NCBI GenBank assembly: GCA_041486955.1 | Contig: JBGPML010000040.1 | Coordinates: 1 to 8,008 of the forward strand | Direction of reading: 5' to 3' | DNA: 8,008 nucleotides | Source of the DNA: JBGPML01 sp041486955 | GTDB lineage: Bacteria; Patescibacteriota; UBA1384; 2-12-FULL-50-11; DASWYB01 | Part shown: piece after piece, positions 1 to 5,766 of the stretch | Position numbering within the stretch: the stretch's first letter is position 1 | Layout of the letters: each line of letters starts with the position of its first letter | Position numbers and translations under genes: made by a program | The notes under the pieces: generated by a model | What the model saw: only the letters and a program-made list of their open reading frames with translations | Database searches by the model: none | What the model was told of the DNA's origin: nothing

Positions 1-459
1 ATTACTGACGTAGATACAACCGATCAAGGCAGTGGTGTCTTTTATTGCCTCTACAAATGCTTGTGGGTCAACGACTCCGTCTTTTGACGGAGGAATAACC
101 GTAATTTCGGCCGCTTCGCTTTTTGCAACACTTCGCCATGATGGATGCTCGAGACCAGACATAATTATGTGCGGTGTCTGATTAGGATGTTTCTCCCGCC
201 ACGCCGCTAATACTCCTCGAATTAAAATCGTATTGGCTTCAGTTGCGCCCGAGGTAAAGACAACTTCGGTTGGCGCAACCCCAAAAACAGCCGCAACAGT
301 TGTGTGGGCTTTATCAAGAAAAGCCTGTTTGCTTCGTCCTTCGGTATGAATGCTCGAAGGATTGCCTGCAGGGTAGTTATTTAATAATTCAGCTAATTGC
401 CCTTTTACTTCAGGTAGAATCGGGTGATTCGCTGCATAATCTAAATAAATTCGGTTCAT
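1..459 (-). CDS. Cysteine desulfurase (NifS/IscS family), N-terminal part, cut by window edge
   Basis: A PLP-dependent class V aminotransferase-fold enzyme that removes sulfur from cysteine as a persulfide for Fe-S cluster assembly or tRNA thiolation in the cytoplasm. The visible 153 residues start MNRIYLDYAA, the usual opening of the family. They then show GNPSSIH (32-38), the PLP-phosphate loop FTSGATEAN (68-76) and LEHPS (103-107), whose His105 corresponds to the histidine that stacks on PLP. The PLP lysine and catalytic cysteine lie outside the window, so the IscS or NifS/SufS-like subgroup cannot be settled. An in-frame ATG nine bases upstream (468) is possible. I prefer 459 because it matches family N-termini and because TATAAT ends exactly seven bases before it, while neither start has a Shine-Dalgarno site. 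The residue near the cut reads YVSN where family members usually have V-N-N-E. Confidence 0.93.
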   Translation of the reverse strand, partial: MNRIYLDYAANHPILPEVKGQLAELLNNYPAGNPSSIHTEGRSKQAFLDKAHTTVAAVFGVAPTEVVFTSGATEANTILIRGVLAAWREKHPNQTPHIIMSGLEHPSWRSVAKSEAAEITVIPPSKDGVVDPQAFVEAIKDTTALIGCIYVSN

Positions 460-466
460 CTGGGAC

Positions 467-495
467 ATTATAATAAAAAATGGCCCCTCTGACGA
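467..495 (-). promoter_or_regulatory. Candidate leaderless promoter of the cysteine desulfurase gene
   Basis: On the minus strand TATAAT (472-467) is a perfect -10 box. TCGTCA (495-490), 17 bases upstream, matches four of six -35 positions. The -10 ends seven bases before the ATG at 459, so transcription would start at or next to the start codon. The element overlaps the end of the preceding terminator. The T-rich tail of that terminator could imitate a -10 box by chance. Confidence 0.45.
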
Positions 496-502
496 GAGGC
501 CA
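475..502 (-). terminator. Rho-independent terminator after the 65-residue protein gene
   Basis: On the minus strand a nine-pair stem (TGGCCTCTC pairing with GAGGGGCCA, one G-U pair, loop GTCA, 502-481) is followed directly by six T residues (480-475). It sits 38 bases after the stop codon at 540 and ends the transcript before the cysteine desulfurase gene. Confidence 0.85.
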
Positions 503-539
503 AAACGTTTTAAAGCAACGAGAAATCACCTTCTGCTGG

Positions 540-737
540 CTAATTAGCTTGAGATACCTGACGGACCAAGATACACGTCATGCCGTCTTGCCCGGCATGT
601 GCCTCAATTGCCCCTGTTGCAGCATCCCTGACGTCGAAATTGGATAACCCAAAGCTTCCAGATGAGGTTATCCAAACGGAGGCAGTTTGGCCGTTCCCTT
701 CGACAGTCGGGATAATGAGAGACTTTTTTGATTCCAT
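540..737 (-). CDS. Small protein of unknown function (65 aa)
   Basis: I do not recognise this protein. It is 65 residues: a charged start (MESKKS), then segments rich in Val, Ile, Thr, Ser and Gly (GNGQTASVWITSSGSFGL) that suggest a small beta-rich fold, and one cysteine near the end (GMTCILVRQV). There is no signal peptide or membrane segment. It is supported as a gene by a strong Shine-Dalgarno sequence (AAGGGGAG, five bases before the ATG), by a candidate promoter overlapping the end of tatD, and by a strong terminator after the stop. It therefore appears to be its own transcription unit between tatD and the cysteine desulfurase. The opposite-strand reading frames here have no comparable signals. 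Confidence 0.72.
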   Translation of the reverse strand: MESKKSLIIPTVEGNGQTASVWITSSGSFGLSNFDVRDAATGAIEAHAGQDGMTCILVRQVSQAN

Positions 738-775
738 GCAGCTCCCCTTGTCGTATGTCGATGTTGATGAGGAGT

Positions 776-804
776 ATTAAAACATATTCGAGCTATTGGG
801 TCAA
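776..804 (-). promoter_or_regulatory. Candidate promoter of the 65-residue protein gene
   Basis: On the minus strand TTGACC (804-799, five of six) is separated by 17 bases from TTTAAT (781-776, five of six). TGT precedes the -10 box, giving an extended -10 (TGn). The -35 lies inside the last codons of tatD. Transcription would start near 769, leaving a short leader that includes the AAGGGGAG ribosome site. Confidence 0.55.
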
Positions 805-1551
805 TGAAGTAAAGAAGAATGTTATTGCTGAGAGTGTAGTTTTTTCAGCTACTTCCTCAATCGGCATCTCTTTTATATCAGCGATTAACTGGGCGATTTT
901 TACAATTGCCGTTGGCTCATTTGGTCCATCTTCCTTCGGCCAGGATAGCCAGGGACCATCTGTTTCCAGCATCGTTTTCTCTAATGGCCAGGTTTTAATG
1001 ACTTCGTGCGTGGCTTCCATCTTTTTTCGCGCGACGATGGCCGTACACGAAAGATACATGCCCAGTTCGACTAATTCATCAGCCGCGACACGATCGCTAG
1101 CGAAACAGTGCCACACGGCTCGTCCTTGAAGCTCCGGGTAATCTTTCACAATCGCTAAAACAGGCGGCCAATCGTGAAGTAAATGTATCAAGGCTGGTTT
1201 TCCGGTTTTTATGGCTAATTCGAGGAAAAACCGAAACCGTTTCTCTTGTTTTGAAAAGTCACCAGCCCGGCGATCCATGCCGATTTCACCGATGGCTTTG
1301 ACCTGAGGATTTTCGGCTAGCTCTCTAAACTGCTCCAGCGGTTCGTCTGCTCCCATTGGATGCAATCCAATCGCCGGAATAATCTCTGAATGCTTCTCCG
1401 CTAACGCAACAGCTTCTTGTGAAGTTTTAAAATCAATTCCAGGCACGATAAATCGGCCAACCCCAGCTTGCTTGGCTCTGGTAATAACATCAGAAAGAAT
1501 GCCATCATACTCAGGCATCATCAGATGAACATGCGTATCAATAAACTCCAT
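793..1551 (-). CDS. tatD: TatD family metal-dependent hydrolase / DNase
   Basis: TatD-family proteins are cytoplasmic TIM-barrel metallohydrolases of the amidohydrolase superfamily; several are 3'-5' DNases or exonucleases. This 252-residue protein has the usual length and all expected metal ligands: the HxH pair in DTHVH (His7, His9), Glu89 in GEIGMD, His123 in ALIHLLH, His148 in WHCF and Asp198 in LETDGPW. I chose the ATG at 1551 because MEFIDTHVH is the family N-terminus. A longer reading from 1629 would overlap the transporter gene by 62 bases and add a non-family sequence. The start has no good Shine-Dalgarno site, but TATACT lies seven bases before it. TatD beside metG is a conserved bacterial arrangement. 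The exact substrate cannot be read from sequence. Confidence 0.93.
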   Translation of the reverse strand: MEFIDTHVHLMMPEYDGILSDVITRAKQAGVGRFIVPGIDFKTSQEAVALAEKHSEIIPAIGLHPMGADEPLEQFRELAENPQVKAIGEIGMDRRAGDFSKQEKRFRFFLELAIKTGKPALIHLLHDWPPVLAIVKDYPELQGRAVWHCFASDRVAADELVELGMYLSCTAIVARKKMEATHEVIKTWPLEKTMLETDGPWLSWPKEDGPNEPTAIVKIAQLIADIKEMPIEEVAEKTTLSAITFFFTSLTQ

Positions 1552-1558
1552 CTCTTGG

Positions 1559-1564
1559 AGTATA
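1559..1564 (-). promoter_or_regulatory. Candidate -10 box for leaderless tatD transcript
   Basis: TATACT on the minus strand ends seven bases before the tatD ATG, within the 16-base gap after the transporter stop codon. No good -35 is seen at 16-18 bases spacing and no TGn extension is present. On its own it is weak; its value comes from the same placement before iscS, metG and rsmA. Confidence 0.3.
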
Positions 1565-1567
1565 CGC

Positions 1568-2422
1568 TTACTTAACGGAAATAATCGAGGTAGCGTAAAT
1601 AATTGCCGTAGCCACCACTGCGCTCGCAAGAACGACCTTAAATTTCATCCGTTCATGCAACACAAAGGCGGAAGCAATATAGACGGACATAGGACCAGCA
1701 ATGGTAACTAACGCCGTGTAAGGGATGCCAAGGTCTTTATAGCCATAATACTTCATGATCATGAACAAGGTCCCCAGAAAGCCAGAGAGGGCAATAATAT
1801 TGAGGTTTCCTCGATTAATATTGCTGACATTCGGACGATAATAGGCAAAAAAGAAGCTAAACAAGATAAATGTGCGCACGGCATACAATCCAACGGGTGA
1901 GAAAACGCCATCTCGCAGCAGTTCGGTAACAATGATGTCTTCCGTCGCTATTAATACGACAGCCACTAACAGGTTCATACTGTAGTGATCAAGGGTAAAA
2001 TGATGCTTTTCCCAATGGCTCGCGATCAGGGCGATGGCCGCGATTATTGCCGCCGTACCAAGTCTGACGTCCCATGTTTCTGGAAAGAAAATCCAAGAGA
2101 GAACTATCGTCACTAACGGAGTAAGTATAATAATACTCTCAAACTCAAACAGCTTTTCTTTCGCCAGCGACTCATAGTAAAAAATATTCCACGTGATCGC
2201 GAGCAGGATCATCACCAAGAAAAAGAACAAAAATTGCGGGGCGAGAAGCAATTGAACATTAACCCAGCCAAAAAACGGCGAAGCGATGGCGGAAAAGAAG
2301 AACAGGTATAAAAAGAGGAACGGGATATACTGCCGTAGTGGCACGTGTCGCTTTGAAATAGCGATCTTATCTACAACTGTACCTAATCCGTTGGTTAAAG
2401 CGGCAAAAAATGGAATGAACAC
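1568..2422 (-). CDS. EamA-family (DMT superfamily) membrane transporter
   Basis: A 284-residue integral membrane protein of the drug/metabolite transporter superfamily. It shows about ten hydrophobic segments in two homologous halves (about 1-137 and 148-282). Each half ends in the typical EamA pattern: YYESLAKEKL followed by TPLVTIVLSWIFFPE (101-115), and YKDLGIPYTALVTIAGPMS followed by FVLHERM (253-259). Family members export or import small metabolites; the substrate here cannot be predicted. The start is GTG at 2422, supported by a very strong AGGAGG five bases... upstream in TAGGAGGGGTA, and no -10 box is placed before it, so it is probably translated from the metG transcript (19-base gap). 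It is an unusual insertion between metG and tatD, which are often direct neighbours. Confidence 0.9.
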   Translation of the reverse strand: MFIPFFAALTNGLGTVVDKIAISKRHVPLRQYIPFLFLYLFFFSAIASPFFGWVNVQLLLAPQFLFFFLVMILLAITWNIFYYESLAKEKLFEFESIIILTPLVTIVLSWIFFPETWDVRLGTAAIIAAIALIASHWEKHHFTLDHYSMNLLVAVVLIATEDIIVTELLRDGVFSPVGLYAVRTFILFSFFFAYYRPNVSNINRGNLNIIALSGFLGTLFMIMKYYGYKDLGIPYTALVTIAGPMSVYIASAFVLHERMKFKVVLASAVVATAIIYATSIISVK

Positions 2423-2441
2423 TACCCCTCCTAGGGTTTAA

Positions 2442-3947
2442 TCAGAGCAAGCGCGGAAACAGCGGATCAATCAGAACAATCTTCCGACCAGCCGTATGGT
2501 TCTGCTCTAACAGCGTATCATAGTTAATTTGTGTGATGCTAGAGCCAAATCCGGAAAGAATTTTTTCGGCAGTTTCGGGAATGAATGGTGAATATAGGAC
2601 TGACATTATGAAAATAGCCTCGGATAACGTTGCAAGGACTGTGCTGAGCTCTGTTTTGTCCTCTTCCTTCGCCAATACCCAAGGTTTTTTATCCTCGATA
2701 TATTTATTCCATTCATCCAAACTGGCGCTGAGTGATGAAAGTAATGCCGCTAGGTGAAAATTGCTGAATGAATCCTTATAGGTTCGAGCAACCTGAAACA
2801 AATAGCTATCTTTCAAATTAGTTTCCACATCAGGAACTGTACTGTCATTGTATTTTTGAAGCATAGATTGAAATCTACTCACAAGATTTCCCAGATTATT
2901 CGCTAAAACCGAATTATAAATAGTATTAAATCGTTCAATCGATACATCACCATCTTCCCCGAAAGGAATGGCAGATATCAGGAGATAGCGGGTAGCGTCA
3001 ACACCATACCGATCAATTAATTCGCTGGGCAGAATCACGTTACCGAGAGACTTAGAGATTTTTTGACCATCGATCGTAAAAAATCCATGGACAAAGAGCT
3101 GTTTTGGAAGAAGTTTTCCACTCGCCAGCAGCAATGCGGGCCAGATCAAGGCGTGAAAGCGGAGAATATCTTTACCAATAAGCTGTAGCTGAGGCGGGAA
3201 TTGCGGTCGTTTACCCGAATCAAATTCTGGACCGCTAGGTTGGGCGGCCGAATAGTAATTGATTAAGGCATCAACCCACACATAGACGGTATGACCTTTG
3301 TCCCAAGGCAGTGAAACGCCCCAGGGCACGCTCTTACGACTGATTGCCACATCTTTTAAGCCTTCGTGCTCGATAAAGCCTAATACCTCATTCTTCCGGC
3401 TAATAGGTTGAATAATAAGATCATCATGTTCAATCAACTCACGTAATTGACCCTGATACTTTGAGAGACGAAACAAGTACGATTCCTCCTCAAGTTCAAT
3501 TAACTCACGGTGATGAATCAAACAGGTATTATTCGGTCCGATTTGCGTCTCGGTTTTGAATTCTTCGCAGCTAATACAGTACCAGCCCTTATACTGTCCG
3601 AGATAAATTTCATCTCTATCGAATAAGTCCTGGAGAAATTCCTGGACGATTGCTTCATGTTTCGGATCGGTGGTTCGGATAAAACCGTCAGGTTTGATGT
3701 TCAAGCTATCCCAGGTCGTTTTAAACTGTTCTGATACGTTGTCAACAAAAACCTGTGGGGCTTGCCCAGCTTTTTCTGCGGCTTCGGCAATTTTCGCGCC
3801 ATGTTCATCAGTGCCCGTTAAGAAAAACACCTCTCGGCTGAGCAGTCGATAAAACCGCGTCAAAACGTCAGCCGCGAGCGTGGTATAGGCGCTGCCGATA
3901 TGAGGAGTGTCATTGGTGTAATAAATGGGAGTAGTAATGTATTCCAT
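2442..3947 (-). CDS. metG: Methionine-tRNA ligase
   Basis: Class I aminoacyl-tRNA synthetase that charges tRNA-Met with methionine using ATP, in the cytoplasm. Numbering from the ATG at 3947 (501 residues), the first catalytic motif is HIGS (16-19) in TNDTPHIGSAYT. A metal-binding knuckle CISC (124-127) pairs with a C-x2-H-H element (Cys142, His145, His146). WVDALINYYSA (about 224-234) belongs to the methionine pocket region, and the second catalytic motif is KISKS (296-300). The anticodon-binding helical domain follows (KPWVLAKEE region). The protein ends soon after this domain and lacks the C-terminal EMAP/Trbp111-like tRNA-binding domain found in many MetG proteins. A GTG codon immediately upstream (3950) is an alternative start. 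I prefer ATG because TATAAT ends seven bases before it, and no Shine-Dalgarno site is well placed. Confidence 0.96.
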   Translation of the reverse strand: MEYITTPIYYTNDTPHIGSAYTTLAADVLTRFYRLLSREVFFLTGTDEHGAKIAEAAEKAGQAPQVFVDNVSEQFKTTWDSLNIKPDGFIRTTDPKHEAIVQEFLQDLFDRDEIYLGQYKGWYCISCEEFKTETQIGPNNTCLIHHRELIELEEESYLFRLSKYQGQLRELIEHDDLIIQPISRKNEVLGFIEHEGLKDVAISRKSVPWGVSLPWDKGHTVYVWVDALINYYSAAQPSGPEFDSGKRPQFPPQLQLIGKDILRFHALIWPALLLASGKLLPKQLFVHGFFTIDGQKISKSLGNVILPSELIDRYGVDATRYLLISAIPFGEDGDVSIERFNTIYNSVLANNLGNLVSRFQSMLQKYNDSTVPDVETNLKDSYLFQVARTYKDSFSNFHLAALLSSLSASLDEWNKYIEDKKPWVLAKEEDKTELSTVLATLSEAIFIMSVLYSPFIPETAEKILSGFGSSITQINYDTLLEQNHTAGRKIVLIDPLFPRLL

Positions 3948-3954
3948 CACTGTA

Positions 3955-3960
3955 ATTATA
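3955..3960 (-). promoter_or_regulatory. Candidate -10 box for leaderless metG transcript
   Basis: A perfect TATAAT on the minus strand ends seven bases before the metG ATG at 3947. A weak -35 (TTAATT, three of six) lies 17 bases upstream, overlapping the tail of the terminator-like hairpin. The placement predicts an mRNA that begins at the start codon. Confidence 0.45.
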
Positions 3961-3974
3961 CCCCTCTTTGAATT

Positions 3975-4011
3975 CTAAATTAAGCCCCGTCTCGGTAAGG
4001 TAAGACGGGGC
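3975..4011 (-). terminator. Terminator-like hairpin between rsmI and metG
   Basis: On the minus strand GCCCCGTCT and AGACGGGGC form a perfect nine-pair stem with a 10-base loop (4011-3984), followed by TTAATTTAG. The stem is strong, but the tail is interrupted by A residues, so termination may be partial. It lies 100-125 bases after the rsmI stop and just before metG. Confidence 0.55.
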
Positions 4012-4080
4012 AGAGTGAGGAGACATCGGACCAGCGCCTATTTAATCAGTACACAGTAAGCTGCGCGCCGATTCAGCTTG
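3975..4080 (-). ncRNA. Possible short RNA or metG leader between rsmI and metG
   Basis: A promoter overlapping the rsmI stop would start transcription near 4080. The predicted transcript begins with a hairpin (AAGCTG pairing with CAGCTT, 4079-4074 and 4063-4058, 10-base loop). It ends with a nine-pair GC-rich hairpin (4011-4003 with 3992-3984) followed by TTAATTT. Length would be about 105 bases. It could be an independent small RNA, an attenuated leader of metG, or simply the terminated 3' end of the rsmI transcript. No T-box consensus, SAM riboswitch core or credible leader peptide is visible. Confidence 0.3.
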
Positions 4081-4086
4081 TTATTG

Positions 4087-4114
4087 ATAGTAGCAATAAA
4101 ACCAACCGTGTCAA
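4087..4114 (-). promoter_or_regulatory. Candidate promoter overlapping the rsmI stop codon
   Basis: A consensus TTGACA (4114-4109) is separated by 16 bases from TACTAT (4092-4087, four of six) on the minus strand. It would drive the short region carrying two hairpins in front of metG. The rsmI stop codon TGA is part of the -35 hexamer. Confidence 0.4.
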
Positions 4115-4866
4115 ATCTTTTCTCTTTCTGTCACATTATGAATCAAGATCACGTACTCCCCCTTTTCGGGTAATGTCGCGATCAGTTCGGGTGAAAGAAT
4201 TCCTCGATAGACTGTTTCAAACTTTTTCGTCAGCTCACGCCCAATGACCACCCCAAGAGGAAGAACGGCTTTCTGCCAATCCGTTAACGTGCGACGAATT
4301 CGATTCGGTGATTCGTATAAAATAACGCCCCTTGGTTCCTTTTGCTTTAAATAATTTTGCAGCTCGTCAATTTTCGTTTGATGGCCTTTTTTCTTGGGCA
4401 AAAATCCGACAAATCGATATTCGTTGAGGGGAATTTCGGCCAAAGAAGCGATTGTGGCGACGGCAGATGGACCCGGGATAGGAACTATCTCGACTCCAAC
4501 CTCCAGCAGACTATTGACTAACCGCCAGCCGGGATCACTGACTCCCGGCGTACCAGCATCGGTTACATAGGCGCCATTCTGCTTCTCGGCTGTCCTCTCT
4601 CGGATCAATTTCAATGATCGATCCATAATAGATCGCGGGGCATCACGAAAACTGATCATCGGCTTTTTAATCCCCATATAGGCCAGTAATTGCCCCGTAT
4701 GGCGGGTGTCCTCGGCGACGATAAAATCGACATCACCCAATATCTGCATCGCCCGAGTAGTCATATCTCCGCGGTTGCCAATTGGGGTCGCCACAATATA
4801 AAAAACAGGCGAAGCTGTAGCCTCGGGAGAAGCAGTTTGATCAGAACTTTTTTGGGGTGCATTCAT
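4111..4866 (-). CDS. rsmI: 16S rRNA (cytidine1402-2'-O)-methyltransferase RsmI
   Basis: RsmI uses S-adenosylmethionine to 2'-O-methylate C1402 in the decoding centre of 16S rRNA. The 251-residue protein belongs to the tetrapyrrole-methylase fold. It carries ATPIGN (26-31), AEDTRHT (51-57), DAGTPGVSDPG (103-113), the PIPGPSA loop (129-135), YESPNRI (184-190) and GRELTKKFE (209-217), all typical of the family. The segment usually reading HEHNE is replaced by FRDAPR (73-78). It starts with about 20 polar residues rich in Ser, Ala, Pro and Thr that are not part of the fold, and it ends after KGEYVILI, so it lacks the C-terminal subdomain of E. coli RsmI. No strong Shine-Dalgarno site precedes the ATG, but no other in-frame start lies upstream of the conserved core. 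It follows rsmA by 20 bases. Confidence 0.94.
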   Translation of the reverse strand: MNAPQKSSDQTASPEATASPVFYIVATPIGNRGDMTTRAMQILGDVDFIVAEDTRHTGQLLAYMGIKKPMISFRDAPRSIMDRSLKLIRERTAEKQNGAYVTDAGTPGVSDPGWRLVNSLLEVGVEIVPIPGPSAVATIASLAEIPLNEYRFVGFLPKKKGHQTKIDELQNYLKQKEPRGVILYESPNRIRRTLTDWQKAVLPLGVVIGRELTKKFETVYRGILSPELIATLPEKGEYVILIHNVTEREKI

Positions 4867-4885
4867 AATTTCAGGCTCTGCCCTG

Positions 4886-4916
4886 ACTATACACTAGGCA
4901 AAAGTATTTTTGTCAA
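4886..4916 (-). promoter_or_regulatory. Possible promoter for rsmI inside the end of rsmA
   Basis: A consensus TTGACA (4916-4911) and TATAGT (4891-4886, five of six) are both present on the minus strand, but 19 bases apart, which is longer than optimal. The -10 overlaps the rsmA stop codon. Transcription would start about 12-15 bases before the rsmI ATG. Co-transcription with rsmA is equally likely. Confidence 0.3.
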
Positions 4917-5741
4917 TCTCCACCATTCTTCGACGGAGAGCTCTTCAGCACGGGCAACAGGTGCAATCTTGGCCTGTTTTAACCGATCTATCACCTCTGC
5001 TTTCGGCCGCTGTAATCCGCCGGTTAAACTATTGGCCAATTGTTTCCGTTTCGAGGAAAATCCTGCCTGTACCACCCGAAAAAAATGAGCTTCCTCGTCA
5101 TGTGGAATGAATGGCTTTTCTCGCGTGCTCAATAATAATAGCGCACTTTTGACTTCAGGACTTGGCCAAAATGACGATCTGGAGACGAAGCCAACAATCG
5201 TTCCTTCCGCCTTAATCTCGACCTGGAGGCTCAGCAATCCCCTCCTCGAGTCACCCGGTAAGGCCGTAATCCGTTCGGCCGACTCCTTTTGAACCAGAAT
5301 TAAAATATGATGGGGGGGATTATTCCGATAGAGCAGCTTTCGGATCAGAGGAGAAGTAATCGCATAGGGAATATTGGCGACAAATACCCACGAATCTAAG
5401 GATTGAAAATCAGGATTACTATCAAGTTCAGTTAAAATATCGCCCTGAACTACTTTCAATCGATCATCTTTGATTAAATTCGGAAGACTTTTCGCTAAAA
5501 TGGGATCTTTTTCAACTGAAATAACATCTTTTTGATTCAATTTCAGTAATTCTTCGGTCAAAATCCCCATTCCAGGACCAACTTCGACGATTGTGTCTCT
5601 GTCTGTTATAAAATCTTTCGCTGTCGTAATAATCTGGTCTAATATGGTTTGATCGATTAAAAAATGCTGCCCCAAGTACTTATCAGGGCGAATGCCGAGT
5701 TGTTTGAGTCGTGATTTAATTCTATCAGGTGAGATAACCAT
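4887..5741 (-). CDS. rsmA: 16S rRNA adenine dimethyltransferase RsmA (KsgA)
   Basis: RsmA/KsgA dimethylates the two adjacent adenines (A1518, A1519 in E. coli numbering) in helix 45 of 16S rRNA during late small-subunit assembly. The 284-residue protein has the KYLGQHFLID opening (21-30), SAM motif I VEVGPGMG (52-59), acidic residue Glu77 in VEKDP, and Asp101 after VVQG. The catalytic motif IV is NIPY (123-126, NLPY in most members), followed by FWPSPEV (191-197). The C-terminal RNA-binding part has GFSSKRKQL (227-235) and RAEELS (264-269). Length and order are normal. The ATG at 5741 has no Shine-Dalgarno site, but an extended -10 box ends six bases before it. It is 25 bases downstream of the G5-domain gene and 20 bases upstream of rsmI. 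Confidence 0.96.
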   Translation of the reverse strand: MVISPDRIKSRLKQLGIRPDKYLGQHFLIDQTILDQIITTAKDFITDRDTIVEVGPGMGILTEELLKLNQKDVISVEKDPILAKSLPNLIKDDRLKVVQGDILTELDSNPDFQSLDSWVFVANIPYAITSPLIRKLLYRNNPPHHILILVQKESAERITALPGDSRRGLLSLQVEIKAEGTIVGFVSRSSFWPSPEVKSALLLLSTREKPFIPHDEEAHFFRVVQAGFSSKRKQLANSLTGGLQRPKAEVIDRLKQAKIAPVARAEELSVEEWWRLTKILLPSV

Positions 5742-5747
5742 GGCACG

Positions 5748-5756
5748 AGTATACCA
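5748..5756 (-). promoter_or_regulatory. Extended -10 promoter for leaderless rsmA transcript
   Basis: TGGTATACT on the minus strand is an extended -10 element (TGn plus TATACT, five of six), ending six bases before the rsmA ATG. TTGAAC occurs 19 bases upstream as a poor -35, but extended -10 promoters can do without one. It sits in the 25-base gap after the wall-protein gene. Confidence 0.5.
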
Positions 5757-5766
5757 TGAGGACGAC

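Noticed and set aside
728..1129. Plus-strand frame of 133 codons
   Set aside because: It lies opposite tatD, whose metal ligands are all conserved, and has no start signals.
1552..1629. Longer tatD start adding 26 residues
   Set aside because: The added residues do not resemble the family and overlap the transporter C-terminus; the MEFIDTHVH start fits the family exactly.
3916..4026. Leader-peptide frame from the ATG at 4026 through the hairpin into metG
   Set aside because: There is no ribosome site, no run of Met codons, and the peptide has no recognisable character.
3951..4110. T-box or SAM riboswitch upstream of metG
   Set aside because: No T-box core sequence, no specifier loop pattern and no SAM riboswitch core could be found; only two simple hairpins are present.
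4042..4122. A frame after rsmI reading TVGFIATINNKLNRRAAYC and so on to a stop at 4042
   Set aside because: It looks protein-like, but it has no ATG, GTG or TTG start after the preceding in-frame stop and no ribosome site. It overlaps a consensus -35 box and a hairpin. An rsmI frameshift extension was considered but matches no known RsmI tail.
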